DNA of 40,135 bases from CAYLWZ01 sp964585805 (GCA_964585805.1 CAZPFE010000001.1:1-40135); one strand, 5' to 3'. Shown: positions 28,544 through 37,245, counted from the first letter of the stretch. Notes: generated from the letters alone by a model not told the origin. Made by a program: numbers and translations.

Positions 28544-29697
28544 AAAACATCTTCCTCTGGTTTAACTCCTCGTAAAGCTAAACCAAGAGCAGTTACATAA
28601 CCAAGTGATTCCTCATATGAAATTTGAGGAATTTCTTTTAAAGGTTGAGGCAAAATATTAATCCAAGGGTTACCTAATTCCGTTAAAATGCCTAATTCTA
28701 AAGAAAGATAAGTAGTTAACCCTTTTAAATTCGCTCCCCGTCCACAAAGAATAACTTTTTTTATTTCTTTTTCTTTTGGTAAAGGTCCAATTTGGTTAAT
28801 ATGAGTTTGATAATATAGAAAGTATTTCTTTATCTCCTTAACTAAATCTGATAAAATCTCTTCTGTCGCCTGAAAAATCTTCTTAAGTTTTTGACTCCTC
28901 TTATGTTTCCCGCTTAAATCAAGCCCATATTTTCTTTTTAATTTTTCTGCTTCTTTTAAATCTATTTTTAGTAATTCGGCTATTCTTTCAGTAATACTAT
29001 GGGAAGAAAGAGGAATTGAAGAAGTAAAACAAATTGAGTAACCAGAAAAAAGAATAAAACTTGTTGTACTCCTGCCAAAATCTATTATAAAAATCGGAAA
29101 AGGACTAACTTCATTTCTTATCAAAGCCCGAACAATAGATTGCGATTCAACCTCCATTGCCTGAACAACTAAACCAGCTCCTTTAAAACATTCAAGATAA
29201 TCATCTATAATATCTCTTGGAAAAGCAGAAATCAAAATATCTTGTGTTTTCTCTTCCTGTCTAAAATGACTCTTACTATTAGCAAAAAAACGATTTTTAT
29301 CTTCTGGCAAAATCTGAAAATCAAGATAAACATCATTTATTGCAAAAGGAATATAATTTTCTGCCTCAAACAAAACTGCTGTTTCTAATTCTTTCTTGCT
29401 CATTTTTGGCATTCTAATAATCTGAAAAAATGATTTTCTTTCTGGTAAAGAAACAATAACATTATTTTCTTTTAATTTTTCGCCTTTGACATTCTGGATT
29501 GCTTTTTTAATTTCTTTAATAAAAATATCTTTATCTCTTACTTTTCCTTCTTCTATAACACCTGGTTCTAAACTTGTTTTACCCCAAGAAGATAAGGTAT
29601 AAAAATTCTTTTTTCTTTTGAGTTTTGCTATCTTCAAAGATAAATCAGAAACATCTATCCCAAAAGATTCAGGTTCTATTTTTAGAAAATCAAACAT
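28540..29697 (-). CDS. pilM: Type IV pilus assembly ATPase-like protein PilM
   Basis: A 385-residue actin-like (ASKHA) cytoplasmic protein that binds the N-terminus of PilN. SFGIDVSDLSLKIAKLKRK opens it, the phosphate-binding segment is IIDFGRSTTSFILF, and KKVILCGRGANLKGL is the adenosine motif. It is the first gene of pilM-pilN-pilO-small membrane gene, preceded by an extended -10 promoter and a repeat-rich spacer. Confidence 0.92.
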   Translation of the reverse strand: MFDFLKIEPESFGIDVSDLSLKIAKLKRKKNFYTLSSWGKTSLEPGVIEEGKVRDKDIFIKEIKKAIQNVKGEKLKENNVIVSLPERKSFFQIIRMPKMSKKELETAVLFEAENYIPFAINDVYLDFQILPEDKNRFFANSKSHFRQEEKTQDILISAFPRDIIDDYLECFKGAGLVVQAMEVESQSIVRALIRNEVSPFPIFIIDFGRSTTSFILFSGYSICFTSSIPLSSHSITERIAELLKIDLKEAEKLKRKYGLDLSGKHKRSQKLKKIFQATEEILSDLVKEIKKYFLYYQTHINQIGPLPKEKEIKKVILCGRGANLKGLTTYLSLELGILTELGNPWINILPQPLKEIPQISYEESLGYVTALGLALRGVKPEEDVL

Positions 29698-29723
29698 ATA
29701 TTTCTACTTCTCTATCTTTAAAA

Positions 29724-29732
29724 ATTATAACA
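29724..29732 (-). promoter_or_regulatory. Extended -10 promoter of the pilM operon
   Basis: Minus-strand TGTTATAAT is a perfect extended -10 (TGn plus TATAAT). No good -35 box lies at the usual spacing, as is allowed for extended -10 promoters. Transcription would start near 29717, about 20 bases before pilM. Confidence 0.6.
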
Positions 29733-29888
29733 TAAAAATTAAAAACTACTTAATTTTTTCTTTTCTTTTTTTATTTTTCTATCCTCTTTATTCATCTTTT
29801 ATTACTTTATTATACTTAAAAGAAAAAAATTAAAAAGAAACCTTTCTTTTCTTTTCTTCTCTTCTCTTTTCTTATTATCTTATCTTTT

Positions 29889-29913
29889 CCTCCCCCTCCT
29901 TTGGAGGGGGAGG
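29889..29913. repeat. GC-rich hairpin repeat type A, locus 1
   Basis: CCTCCCCCTCC, loop TTT, then the exact complement, an 11-bp stem. It is followed by ATTAAGGAGGGG, the usual tail of type A copies. Confidence 0.95.
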
Positions 29914-29952
29914 ATTAAGGAGGGGAAGTTTTATTCCCCATCCCCCTCCTCA

Positions 29953-29981
29953 CCTCCCCCTTCCCTTTGGGAAGGGGGAGG
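29953..29981. repeat. GC-rich hairpin repeat type B, locus 1
   Basis: CCTCCCCCTTCCC, loop TTT, then the exact complement, a 13-bp stem. It is preceded by CCCATCCCCCTCCT and followed by ATTGAAATAAA, shared with the other loci. Confidence 0.95.
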
Positions 29982-30095
29982 ATTGAAATAAAAAAAGAAG
30001 AGGGACGATTAAGGAGGGGGTATTTTGAATTTTAAATTTTGATCATTTGAATTTATTTAGGATTTAGAATTTTGGATTAAGGCAAGAATAATTAT

Positions 30096-31544
30096 CTATT
30101 GACTTTCACGCCACTTCAAAATTTTAAAATCGCTTTCAGCATAAGGAACAAAAGGCGGCGGATTATAAATTAAATTTGAGTCAACATAATTTTCTCTCTT
30201 TAAATAACCTGAAACAACAAAACTTCCTGAACTCCACTTAGTTCCCACTCTTCCATTGCTTACTATTGCTCCAGTAATTTCCAATTTATCTTTGATATTC
30301 CAATAGTAAAGATTTCTACCAAAATGTCCTTTTTGAGCAATAAATATTCCTTGAAGAATCATATTATTAGGCGAATCAGGAGAAATTAAAATATTCTTTT
30401 CAGCAATAAGAGCTAAACCGTCTGAACCATCTTGATTAACATATTCTATATTCCCTGGCAAAATTATTGTTGTCTCTTTATTAGAGTTAATTAAGTTTGC
30501 GGAAGCAATTGTAATTTTCCCTTTAATCTTTCCTTCTATCCAAAGATTATCTTCAACAAAAACAACCGGACAAGAAGCAGAAATATTAAAAGTAGCATAA
30601 TAATACTCTTTACTTATCCGAAAATAATCATAATGCCATCCTTCTTCCGAACTATAAGCAAAATCTTTTTTAAGACGAGTAATAATTCTCACCTCAATAG
30701 TCCCATCTTGATTAGATATTAAATGATATCCTTTTCCTTGAGGATTAACTTCTTTAGCCGGCGGCAAATAAAGAGATTGTAACTGAGCTTTATCTTTAAT
30801 TTGAGCTAAATCTATAGTAATGCTATCAAAATCAAAAGGAGTTGCTGGAAATTGAAAAAGATTTTTATTGCCATTTGCTGTTGTGAAAACTCCTGGACAA
30901 AAACAAGTTGATCCTTCAAACCAACAACCAGCGCTAATAGGGCAAGGATTACAACCAAAACTAGAAGTGCAAACCCATTTATCTTTAGCCGAAGTAACAA
31001 GTGATTTATTTTCCCCATCCATTCTTATTCCTCCGTTTGAATGATAAAGTCCTCTAATTTCTCTATCAACTCCTGCCCAAACATTATCATTAAGCAAATA
31101 AGCATACTTAGCAACAGAGCTCCGAGCATATAAAACATTTATTTTTCTCTTAACATCTGGTTCATTATTGGTCCAACCAGTAGATGTAACATCTCTACTT
31201 ATTATCTCTCCACAATAATTTTCTGTCTTTTTTTCTAAGGAAAACTTACCTAATAACTGCCCCGAAGGAGAATAGTAATCTTTAGAAAGATTGCAAGAAT
31301 CTCCCAATCCATGATTAAGACACCAGCGATAGTAATTCAAACCTGCCTCAGCAATTTCTAAAGACTCTTTCCAAGCTACTCTCTTTTTTGCCTTCTTTAA
31401 TTCAGTTAAAGTAACATTTAGAATAGCATTTAAAATAATTAAAAAAATTAAACCAAAAACTAAAGAAAGGCTAATTATAATTGAACCTTTTTCTTCTTTT
31501 TCTATTTTTTTATTAAATCTTTTTTCAAATGTATCTAAAATCAT
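30096..31544 (-). CDS. PilX-like pilus-associated protein
   Basis: A 482-residue protein with a short charged N-terminus, KG at residues 19-20, then SIIISLSLVFGLIFLIILNAIL and the Lys-rich segment ELKKAKKRVAWKESLEIAEAGLNYYRW. That is the PilX_N pattern (Gly before the hydrophobic helix, then a Glu-rich AEAGL helix). The large outer part contains about ten cysteines (for example CNPCPISAGCWFEGSTCFCPG), suggesting disulfides, and a C-terminal beta-rich part resembling GLALIAEKNILI. It is 3 bp downstream of the PilW-like gene and probably a minor pilin of the tip complex. Confidence 0.8.
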   Translation of the reverse strand: MILDTFEKRFNKKIEKEEKGSIIISLSLVFGLIFLIILNAILNVTLTELKKAKKRVAWKESLEIAEAGLNYYRWCLNHGLGDSCNLSKDYYSPSGQLLGKFSLEKKTENYCGEIISRDVTSTGWTNNEPDVKRKINVLYARSSVAKYAYLLNDNVWAGVDREIRGLYHSNGGIRMDGENKSLVTSAKDKWVCTSSFGCNPCPISAGCWFEGSTCFCPGVFTTANGNKNLFQFPATPFDFDSITIDLAQIKDKAQLQSLYLPPAKEVNPQGKGYHLISNQDGTIEVRIITRLKKDFAYSSEEGWHYDYFRISKEYYYATFNISASCPVVFVEDNLWIEGKIKGKITIASANLINSNKETTIILPGNIEYVNQDGSDGLALIAEKNILISPDSPNNMILQGIFIAQKGHFGRNLYYWNIKDKLEITGAIVSNGRVGTKWSSGSFVVSGYLKRENYVDSNLIYNPPPFVPYAESDFKILKWRESQ

Positions 31545-31547
31545 CTT

Positions 31548-32576
31548 TTAAAAATTATCTTTTAAATTTCTCGGCTGAACAAACGAATTCAAATCAAATG
31601 ATTGAGGAGAACGATCAGGATCAACATCAATTTTTAAATGAATTTTTATTAGTTTTGTGTCTGATAATCTAGCTGGATACTCTTCTATTTTATTTCCAGA
31701 AGAATCATAATATTCAAAAATAGGAGAATCGTTTCTAACATAAGAACTTAAAATGTAAAATTTCTCTTGATCAGATGGATATTCCACTGGCGAGGAAGTC
31801 GGTTCAATCACTCCTTTCTTCAGTTTATTATCATCTTCTGGATTCTTTTCTGTCCAAATTAACTCAACTTTCAATTTCATTGAATGATGAGGATTAATCC
31901 AATTGCAATAGGGATCAACTTGCGTACTAGCATCAGCCACAATATTTATATTACCATCCGCTGCTTGATCAGTAATATCAAATGTTAACAAACCTTGCCA
32001 AGTAGCTGGACAATCAGAACATCCTCCTTTACAAATATTACCTATCTTTTCTCCATCTACAAAAATTTCAGCATACTCCCGGGACCAACCAAAATCTCCT
32101 TCAACTGAAACTTTTAATTGAGCGCTTTCTAAAGTCCCGTTCAAAAAATTAGAAAAATTTACACTACAAGATCCTCCTTTCAAATAACTCACACACTCTT
32201 TAGTTTTTGATTTAATCTCTGTCCCTCCTAAAAAATACCTCACCCTTTCTACTTGTCCATCCTTATCAATGTCGCTGTAAAAAATAATTTCATTATCATC
32301 GGCTTCCTCAATAGGATAAGAACCGTCATCTCCTTGAGATATTTCTCTTATTTCTCTTACCATAGTACTAATTCCTCTTTCTGCTTCTTCTATTGCGTGG
32401 GCTTGTTGAGAATTATATCTATAATCTTTAAAAAGAGAAAAAATACCATTTGAAAGAGCAATAAGAATTAAGGAAAAAATCACAATCACTACAAGCGTTT
32501 CTACTAAAGTAAAACCATTTTTCTTTTTTTTGTTATTAAATTTCTTTTTATTTAAATAATTTTTTAACATTTTCAT
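31548..32576 (-). CDS. PilW-like minor type IV prepilin
   Basis: A 342-residue prepilin. A basic leader ends KKKNG, with prepilin peptidase cleavage expected between Gly21 and Phe22 (FTLVETLVVIVIF, with the Glu5 position of the mature protein present). The outer part is large, with several Cys (KECVSYLKGGSCS, CKGGCSDCPATWQG) and a beta-rich sector ATWQGLLTFDIT. It likely acts as a minor pilin priming assembly. The PilX-like gene starts 3 bp after it. The spacer upstream holds GC-rich hairpins and a tandem array. Confidence 0.88.
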   Translation of the reverse strand: MKMLKNYLNKKKFNNKKKKNGFTLVETLVVIVIFSLILIALSNGIFSLFKDYRYNSQQAHAIEEAERGISTMVREIREISQGDDGSYPIEEADDNEIIFYSDIDKDGQVERVRYFLGGTEIKSKTKECVSYLKGGSCSVNFSNFLNGTLESAQLKVSVEGDFGWSREYAEIFVDGEKIGNICKGGCSDCPATWQGLLTFDITDQAADGNINIVADASTQVDPYCNWINPHHSMKLKVELIWTEKNPEDDNKLKKGVIEPTSSPVEYPSDQEKFYILSSYVRNDSPIFEYYDSSGNKIEEYPARLSDTKLIKIHLKIDVDPDRSPQSFDLNSFVQPRNLKDNF

Positions 32577-32647
32577 TATTTTTTAATCTGTAATTGCTGA
32601 CCACTTTGGTAATAGCTTAATTATTATTATCCCTATCCCCCTCCTTA

Positions 32648-32676
32648 CCTCCCCCTTCCCTCTGGGAAGGGGGAGG
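32648..32676. repeat. GC-rich hairpin repeat type B, locus 2
   Basis: The same 13-bp stem as locus 1 but with loop TCT. Flanks CCCTATCCCCCTCCTTA and ATTGAAAAATAAA resemble the other type B copies. Confidence 0.95.
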
Positions 32677-32715
32677 ATTGAAAAATAAAGAGGAGGATGA
32701 TTAAGGAGAGGGAGA

Positions 32716-32785
32716 TTCCCTGCTCTCCCTGCTCTCCCTGCTCTCCCTGCTCTCCCTGCTCTCCCTGCTCTCCCTGCTCTCCCTC
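32716..32785. repeat. Tandem array of a 9-bp unit CTCCCTGCT
   Basis: Seven near-perfect units of CTCCCTGCT in tandem plus a partial eighth, the first starting TTCCCTGCT. It lies between the two GC-rich hairpins, and its CTCCCT words resemble their arms, so it may have grown from them by slippage. Confidence 0.95.
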
Positions 32786-32787
32786 TT

Positions 32788-32812
32788 CCTCCCCCTCCTC
32801 TGGAGGGGGAGG
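32788..32812. repeat. GC-rich hairpin repeat type A, locus 2
   Basis: The same 11-bp stem as locus 1 with loop TCT, the same loop as the type B copy in this spacer. It is followed by ATTAAGGTGGGGGAGG. Confidence 0.95.
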
Positions 32813-32841
32813 ATTAAGGTGGGGGAGGTTCTACTTTTTTA

Positions 32842-32877
32842 TTTCGTCACCAAACTAATTAGATAGCGCATCTAAAC
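32842..32877. repeat. 36-base element, copy 1, downstream of the PilV-like gene
   Basis: It matches 37587-37622 at 28 of 36 positions, six of the eight differences being transitions. On the minus strand it begins 9 bases past the stop of the PilV-like gene and reads GTTTAGATGCGCTATC... It may be a 3' UTR or mobile-element remnant. Confidence 0.75.
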
Positions 32878-32886
32878 AATTAATGT

Positions 32887-34635
32887 CTATTCTGTCCTTG
32901 TCAATAATATAACAGCACTTTTATCTCCAGAAACAGATACGGTTTGGTTTTTAGATTCATAACCAACCATTTGAACATCTAACGAATAATTCCCTTCTTT
33001 TAAAGGAATAAAGTATGTCTGTCCTTTCTCGTCTGTTTCTTGGGTTTTATCATAATCTAAATCTGAATTATATAATCTAACATTTGCTCCAAAAATTGGC
33101 TCTCCACTATCTGCATCTTCCACTTTTATTAAAAGAGAATTTTGAGAACTAATATATAAAGAAACTGACAAATTTGTATCAGGAGACAAACTAATAGGTT
33201 GAGGAGAAGGATCTGTAGATTCCAAATCTAAGTCACTGTCTGGATTTAAAGAAAAAGTATAATTATCCCATTCTAAATTAGTAATATTAACTTCACCATC
33301 TGAATCAGAAATAAAATCCTGATTAAACTTATAAATTGGTTGATCAGATGTATCTGTGCCAATTATTTTTTCTCCTTTAAGATTAAAACTTATATCTCCT
33401 ATCGGCATAGATTGATTATTAACCCAGGAAACTTGCCAATCATAAAGCTTTGGACTAACACCTTCGTCTGAAGTATAAAAACTTGCCTTCACCTTTAACT
33501 TTGAATAAACACTAACATCCAAATTGCTAATATCTATAGGTGAAGAATTGAAACCAAACGAATTGCCAGGCAAATCTATATCTGGAATCAACTTCCATTG
33601 ATCATCAGTATAATATAAAACCTGATAAGTAATTTGCGTATTAGTTGGTTGACTATCATCAAAAGAAAATTCCTGCCATTTTACTAATCCTTCTGGTTCA
33701 ATTGGAATTGAAATAAGAAGTCCTGAATTACTACTATCTTCTAAAACAACAGTTCCATTCTCTAATATAAGATTAGAAATAGCAGATATTTTTTCTTGAT
33801 CAGAAAAAGAATCAGAAAAATTATCTAACCCTTGAGAAGAAAGAGTTTTCACGAAAAAAGAACTAACTTTATCTATTGAAAAACTAATTTCAGTTAATTT
33901 TCCTGTTAAAATTATAGGATTTGGCTTTTCGGGATTTGCTATTTCATCTATACCATAAGTTTCTTCACTGGTATATCCATCCTTAAAAACAACTATTTTA
34001 TAGGTTCCCGGCGCTAAAGAAAAATAATGTTTTCCACTGTCAGGGGTTGCTGTTTTAATTACTTCTCCGGTTTGAGGATTTATAACTTGAATAAAAGGAG
34101 AAGAAACCATTTTACCCGAAGCATCAAAAACAGAAACATAAAGTATTCCTCCAGTATCGGAACATTCTTGAGCCAAATTTTCCGGCGCAATATCAGTAGC
34201 AAGAACCGTTTCTCCCTTTGTTATCCCTGACCAAGAAACCTTGACCTCTACTCTTTTATAATCATTAGGACAATCATCTTCTGGACTGGCTATTCCATCA
34301 GCTGGATCAATCACATAATCTACCCTTTCTTGGATAGTATAAACTACTCCATTTAAAACTTCTGTCTTGGAAGAATCTAAAACTCCATCCGGAAAACCTC
34401 CCTTTATCCCAATAGAATTATAAGGTAAATTTCTTATCCTCTCTAATTCTCCTTCAGCAATAGCTGTAGCAGTCACTTTGTTTTTATTAAAACCAACTAA
34501 TTTTAAAGAAAATTGATAAGACAAAAAAAGAGCTAAAAAAATAACCAAAGTTAAAAAAGAACCTATTAAAACTTCAATTAAAGTAAAACCTTTATTTTTT
34601 GTTTTAATATCCAAACATCTAAACGTCATTATCAA
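32887..34635 (-). CDS. PilV-like large prepilin with carboxypeptidase-regulatory-like domains
   Basis: A 582-residue prepilin. Leader TKNKG, with cleavage expected between Gly16 and Phe17 (FTLIEVLIGSFLTLVIF, mature Glu5 present). After the pilin stalk come a carboxypeptidase-regulatory-like (CarboxypepD_reg) domain (about residues 165-240, LAPGTYKIVVFKDGYTSEE) and a middle beta-rich part (about 330-410). A second such domain lies at the C-terminus (about 505-582, SLLIKVEDADSGEPIFGANV to LKEGNYSLDVQMVGYES). Far larger than a standard 150-residue pilin, it probably displays its domains at the pilus tip. Its stop is followed by the 36-base element. Confidence 0.88.
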   Translation of the reverse strand: MIMTFRCLDIKTKNKGFTLIEVLIGSFLTLVIFLALFLSYQFSLKLVGFNKNKVTATAIAEGELERIRNLPYNSIGIKGGFPDGVLDSSKTEVLNGVVYTIQERVDYVIDPADGIASPEDDCPNDYKRVEVKVSWSGITKGETVLATDIAPENLAQECSDTGGILYVSVFDASGKMVSSPFIQVINPQTGEVIKTATPDSGKHYFSLAPGTYKIVVFKDGYTSEETYGIDEIANPEKPNPIILTGKLTEISFSIDKVSSFFVKTLSSQGLDNFSDSFSDQEKISAISNLILENGTVVLEDSSNSGLLISIPIEPEGLVKWQEFSFDDSQPTNTQITYQVLYYTDDQWKLIPDIDLPGNSFGFNSSPIDISNLDVSVYSKLKVKASFYTSDEGVSPKLYDWQVSWVNNQSMPIGDISFNLKGEKIIGTDTSDQPIYKFNQDFISDSDGEVNITNLEWDNYTFSLNPDSDLDLESTDPSPQPISLSPDTNLSVSLYISSQNSLLIKVEDADSGEPIFGANVRLYNSDLDYDKTQETDEKGQTYFIPLKEGNYSLDVQMVGYESKNQTVSVSGDKSAVILLTRTE

Positions 34636-34835
34636 TAAATATATTTATTATATATTTTTGGGAAGAGTTTTAAAATATTTAATATTTATTTTCTCTCATC
34701 CCTCCTCTCTTCTTCTTTATTTTTTCCTTCTCTCTTTACTCTCTCCTCCCCCTCCTTTTACTTTCTTCTCCTCCCCTCCTCTAGAGAGAGAGGATTAAGG
34801 AGGGGGAGGTTTTTTATTTCCTATCCCCCTCCTTA

Positions 34836-34864
34836 CCTCCCCCTTCCTTTTGGGAAGGGGGAGG
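34836..34864. repeat. GC-rich hairpin repeat type B, locus 3
   Basis: The left arm is CCTCCCCCTTCC and the right arm its 12-base complement, with loop TTTTG. Relative to the other copies one C of the arm has become T, shortening the stem by one pair. Confidence 0.9.
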
Positions 34865-34904
34865 ATGGAAAAATAAAGAGGAAGATTTATCCTCTCTTTA
34901 CCTT

Positions 34905-34924
34905 CCTCCCCCTCCTTTGGAGGG
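34905..34924. repeat. GC-rich hairpin repeat type A, truncated copy, locus 3
   Basis: The full left arm, loop TTT and only GGAGGG of the right arm are present, after which the match stops. It lies 14 bp before an intact copy, suggesting a nested insertion or partial duplication. Confidence 0.85.
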
Positions 34925-34938
34925 AACTCTCTTTTTAT

Positions 34939-34963
34939 CCTCCCCCTCCTTTGGAGGGGGAGG
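34939..34963. repeat. GC-rich hairpin repeat type A, locus 3
   Basis: Identical in arms and loop (TTT) to locus 1, followed by the full tail ATTAAGGAGGGGGAGG. Confidence 0.95.
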
Positions 34964-35061
34964 ATTAAGGAGGGGGAGGAGAGGGGAAAGAAAAAGAAAA
35001 AGAGGAAGAATCAAGGAGGGGGCGATCCCTTCTCTTCTTTTTTTATCGGAAAAAGAAAATT

Positions 35062-36276
35062 CTAAAACCCTTGAACAATACCATAAATTGGTTGAATAAT
35101 AGAAATTGCAAAAAATCCAACTGCCGCTCCAACAATCAACATTAAAAACGGTTCAATAATTGAAGAAAGATTTTTAGTAATATTATCAACTTCTTCTTCA
35201 TAAAAATTGGCCAGGTGCTCCAAAATTTCTGCAGTTTCTCCTGTTTCTTCTCCAACTTTTATCATTTGGATTACCAAAGAAGGGTAAATATCTTTATAAT
35301 TCCCCAAAATATCTGACAATTTGGTTCCTTTTTTAATTTCTTGAGAAGATTTTAATAAAGCCTGACGATAATAAACATTGCCTAATGTATTAGCAGTAAT
35401 TTTTAATGACCTATCAATAGAAACACCTGCTTTTATTAAAGAACTAATTGTTCTTGCTGTCCTAGCTGAATTTGTTTTTTGAATAATAGAAGAAACAAGA
35501 GGTATCTTCAAAAAAATTTTATCTTTAATTTTCCTACCTTGTTCTGTTTTTAAAAACCCTCTTAAAAGAAAAAAAGAAAAAATGAAAAAACTAATAACTA
35601 AAAACCAATACTTAGCCATAAAATTACCACTGGCAATAATAATTCTGGTAGTAAGAGGTAAATTAATTTTTAAATCAGAAAAAACTTGCGATAACTTTGG
35701 AATAACCATTATCATCATTAAAATTCCAATAATAACCATTGCTGTTATTACTACTAAAGGATACATCATTGCTCCCCTAACCCGAGAAACAAGTCGGTGG
35801 TCTTTTTCCATCTGTTTTGCCAAAACAGACAAAACTTCTTCTAAAGAACCCGATTCTTCTCCAACTTTTATCATATTTATAAATAAATCATTAAAAACAT
35901 TTGGATAAAGAGCCAAAGCCTGGGAAAGGTTTTTTCCCTTAACAATTTCCTCTTTAAGATTAAAAATTATTTTTTTAAAATATTTATTTTTTGTTTGTTC
36001 AGCTAAAACATCTAATGCTCGAGGAAGAGAAACGCCGGCGCTAACCATTACTTTTAAATTCCGAGTAAACATTACTTTATCTGTTAAGGAAATCTTTGAA
36101 AGAAAAGGAATGACAATTCCTTTTTTAACAGAAGAAGCGCTCTTTACTTTTGCTGAAATCAATATATATCCTTCCTCTCTAAGTTCTTTTGCTAAATTAT
36201 GCTTATTTTCTGCCTCTTTATAACCAGAAATCGTCTCTCCTTTTAAATTTTTAGCAATATAAAAATAATTAGGCAT
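35062..36276 (-). CDS. pilC: Type IV pilus inner-membrane platform protein PilC
   Basis: PilC/GspF family, 404 residues. It shows the N-terminal MPNYFYIAKNLKGETISGYKEA segment and two T2SSF repeats (about residues 60-190 and 265-385). Each repeat carries the GEESGSLEEVL/GEETGETAEIL motif (VGEESGS and VGEETGE). Three membrane segments are placed as in the family. It couples the assembly motor to the growing pilus. The motor genes (pilB, pilT) and prepilin peptidase are not in the window. It follows the LamG pilin gene by 12 bp. Confidence 0.95.
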   Translation of the reverse strand: MPNYFYIAKNLKGETISGYKEAENKHNLAKELREEGYILISAKVKSASSVKKGIVIPFLSKISLTDKVMFTRNLKVMVSAGVSLPRALDVLAEQTKNKYFKKIIFNLKEEIVKGKNLSQALALYPNVFNDLFINMIKVGEESGSLEEVLSVLAKQMEKDHRLVSRVRGAMMYPLVVITAMVIIGILMMIMVIPKLSQVFSDLKINLPLTTRIIIASGNFMAKYWFLVISFFIFSFFLLRGFLKTEQGRKIKDKIFLKIPLVSSIIQKTNSARTARTISSLIKAGVSIDRSLKITANTLGNVYYRQALLKSSQEIKKGTKLSDILGNYKDIYPSLVIQMIKVGEETGETAEILEHLANFYEEEVDNITKNLSSIIEPFLMLIVGAAVGFFAISIIQPIYGIVQGF

Positions 36277-36288
36277 AAATTTATTAAA

Positions 36289-37245
36289 TTAATATTGCTT
36301 AACCGCTATTCCATATTTTCTTGCTTCTTCAGCGTAAAATTTCTGAATTTGGGCGGAAGAAAGAGCTCCTTTATAAATACGAACATTATCAATAGACCCT
36401 TTAAAAGAAAAACTAGTATTACCGCTCCATCCACAACCATATGGATAAAGTGTCCCAATAGATAAAGGTCTATTAGCATCTCCTCTGCTAGGATTCCAAT
36501 TATTAATATTATGTGTACTATTTTTAACTAATTCTCCATTAAAGTATATTTTAACATTTTTATTGCTTCCAGTTAAAACAATGACTATATTATTCCATTT
36601 ATCAACAAAAAGCGCTTTACCACTATTAACAGACCAGCCAGTAGATCCAACTAAATATACAGTTATTGTTTTGTTTGATTTATAGACAATTCTATAATTA
36701 TACTGGCCGCTCCCATTCCATGGTTTTGAAATTAAATCTCCATTCGACTCTCCAGAAAACGGTTTTACCCAAAGAGAAATTGTAAAATCACCACCTCTAT
36801 ATTCGAAATCACTAAAACTATTAGAATAAGGGATATAAACCATATCATTTACTCCATCAAATCTTAATGAATATTTATTTTTGTTCGGAGTATCAGTATT
36901 ATAAATAGCCCCACAAATAGTTCCGTTATGTCCATAACCACTAGAATCTTTAGCAATAGTACCACTTCCTTCATCAAATTCCCATTCTCCAATTAATTGA
37001 TCACCAATAGAATGTTTAACTTCTGCTTCAAATTGTAAACCTGCTGCTCTTTTTGCTTTTTCTCTTGCTCCTTTGAGAGAAACCATTACTATACTTGATA
37101 ATAATCCTATTATTGCTATTACTACTAACAACTCTATTAAAGTAAAGGCCTTTGGTGATAGTGATGATTTTATTGGAAATAGTGTTTTTATTTTTTCTTT
37201 TTGAAAGTTTATTATCTTTTTTAATTCTTTTATCCTTTGTTGCAT
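36289..37245 (-). CDS. Type IV prepilin fused to a LamG/concanavalin-like domain
   Basis: A 318-residue prepilin. A long basic leader (about 33 residues) ends SLSPKA, with cleavage expected between Ala33 and Phe34 (FTLIELLVVIAIIGLLSSIV). The residue before the cut is Ala, where most prepilins have Gly. After the helical stalk (KGAREKAKRAAGLQFEAEV) comes a LamG-like (Laminin_G_3) domain, about residues 90-300. It runs from GEWEFDEGSGTIAKDSSGYG and SLRFDGVNDMVYIP, through FTISLWVKPF and WNNIVIV, to FKGSIDNVRIYKGALSSAQI. This domain typically binds sugars or proteins, so the pilus may carry a binding head. It is the first gene before pilC on this transcript. Confidence 0.9.
   Translation of the reverse strand: MQQRIKELKKIINFQKEKIKTLFPIKSSLSPKAFTLIELLVVIAIIGLLSSIVMVSLKGAREKAKRAAGLQFEAEVKHSIGDQLIGEWEFDEGSGTIAKDSSGYGHNGTICGAIYNTDTPNKNKYSLRFDGVNDMVYIPYSNSFSDFEYRGGDFTISLWVKPFSGESNGDLISKPWNGSGQYNYRIVYKSNKTITVYLVGSTGWSVNSGKALFVDKWNNIVIVLTGSNKNVKIYFNGELVKNSTHNINNWNPSRGDANRPLSIGTLYPYGCGWSGNTSFSFKGSIDNVRIYKGALSSAQIQKFYAEEARKYGIAVKQY

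Larger units (their letters stand above)
29698..30095. other. Repeat-bearing spacer between the PilX-like gene and pilM
   Basis: A 398-bp spacer with no gene. It holds the pilM promoter near its right end as read on the minus strand (29724-29732), a long pyrimidine-rich stretch, the GC-rich hairpin pair at 29889-29981, and further GGAGGGGG fragments to about 30020. The part next to the PilX-like gene stop is AT-rich with repeated GAATTT-type words. Confidence 0.8.
32577..32886. other. Repeat-bearing spacer between the PilV-like and PilW-like genes
   Basis: A 310-bp spacer without a gene. In plus-strand order it holds a type B hairpin (32648-32676), a 9-bp tandem array (32716-32785), a type A hairpin (32788-32812) with its GGAGG tail, and the 36-base element (32842-32877) next to the stop of the PilV-like gene. 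Confidence 0.85.
34636..35061. other. Repeat-bearing spacer between pilC and the PilV-like gene
   Basis: A 426-bp spacer with no convincing gene. It carries the richest set of GC-rich repeats: a diverged type A copy (34741-34810), a type B copy with a loop change (34836-34864), a truncated type A (34905-34924) and a full type A (34939-34963), then G-rich tail fragments to about 35025. Short frames read through it only because of the repeat. Confidence 0.85.

Noticed and set aside
29698..30095. Insertion sequence remnants in the repeat-rich spacer
   Set aside because: No transposase-like frame and no target-site duplication were found; the repeats are hairpins without coding capacity.
32716..32785. 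Possible CRISPR array
   Set aside because: Units are 9 bp, directly adjoining, with no unique spacers and no cas genes in the window.
34917..35099. Plus-strand open frame of 60 codons beginning MEGTLFLSS
   Set aside because: It is built from the GC-rich hairpin repeats (Gly/Arg/Lys-rich low complexity), has no ribosome-binding context, and overlaps the pilC end antisense.
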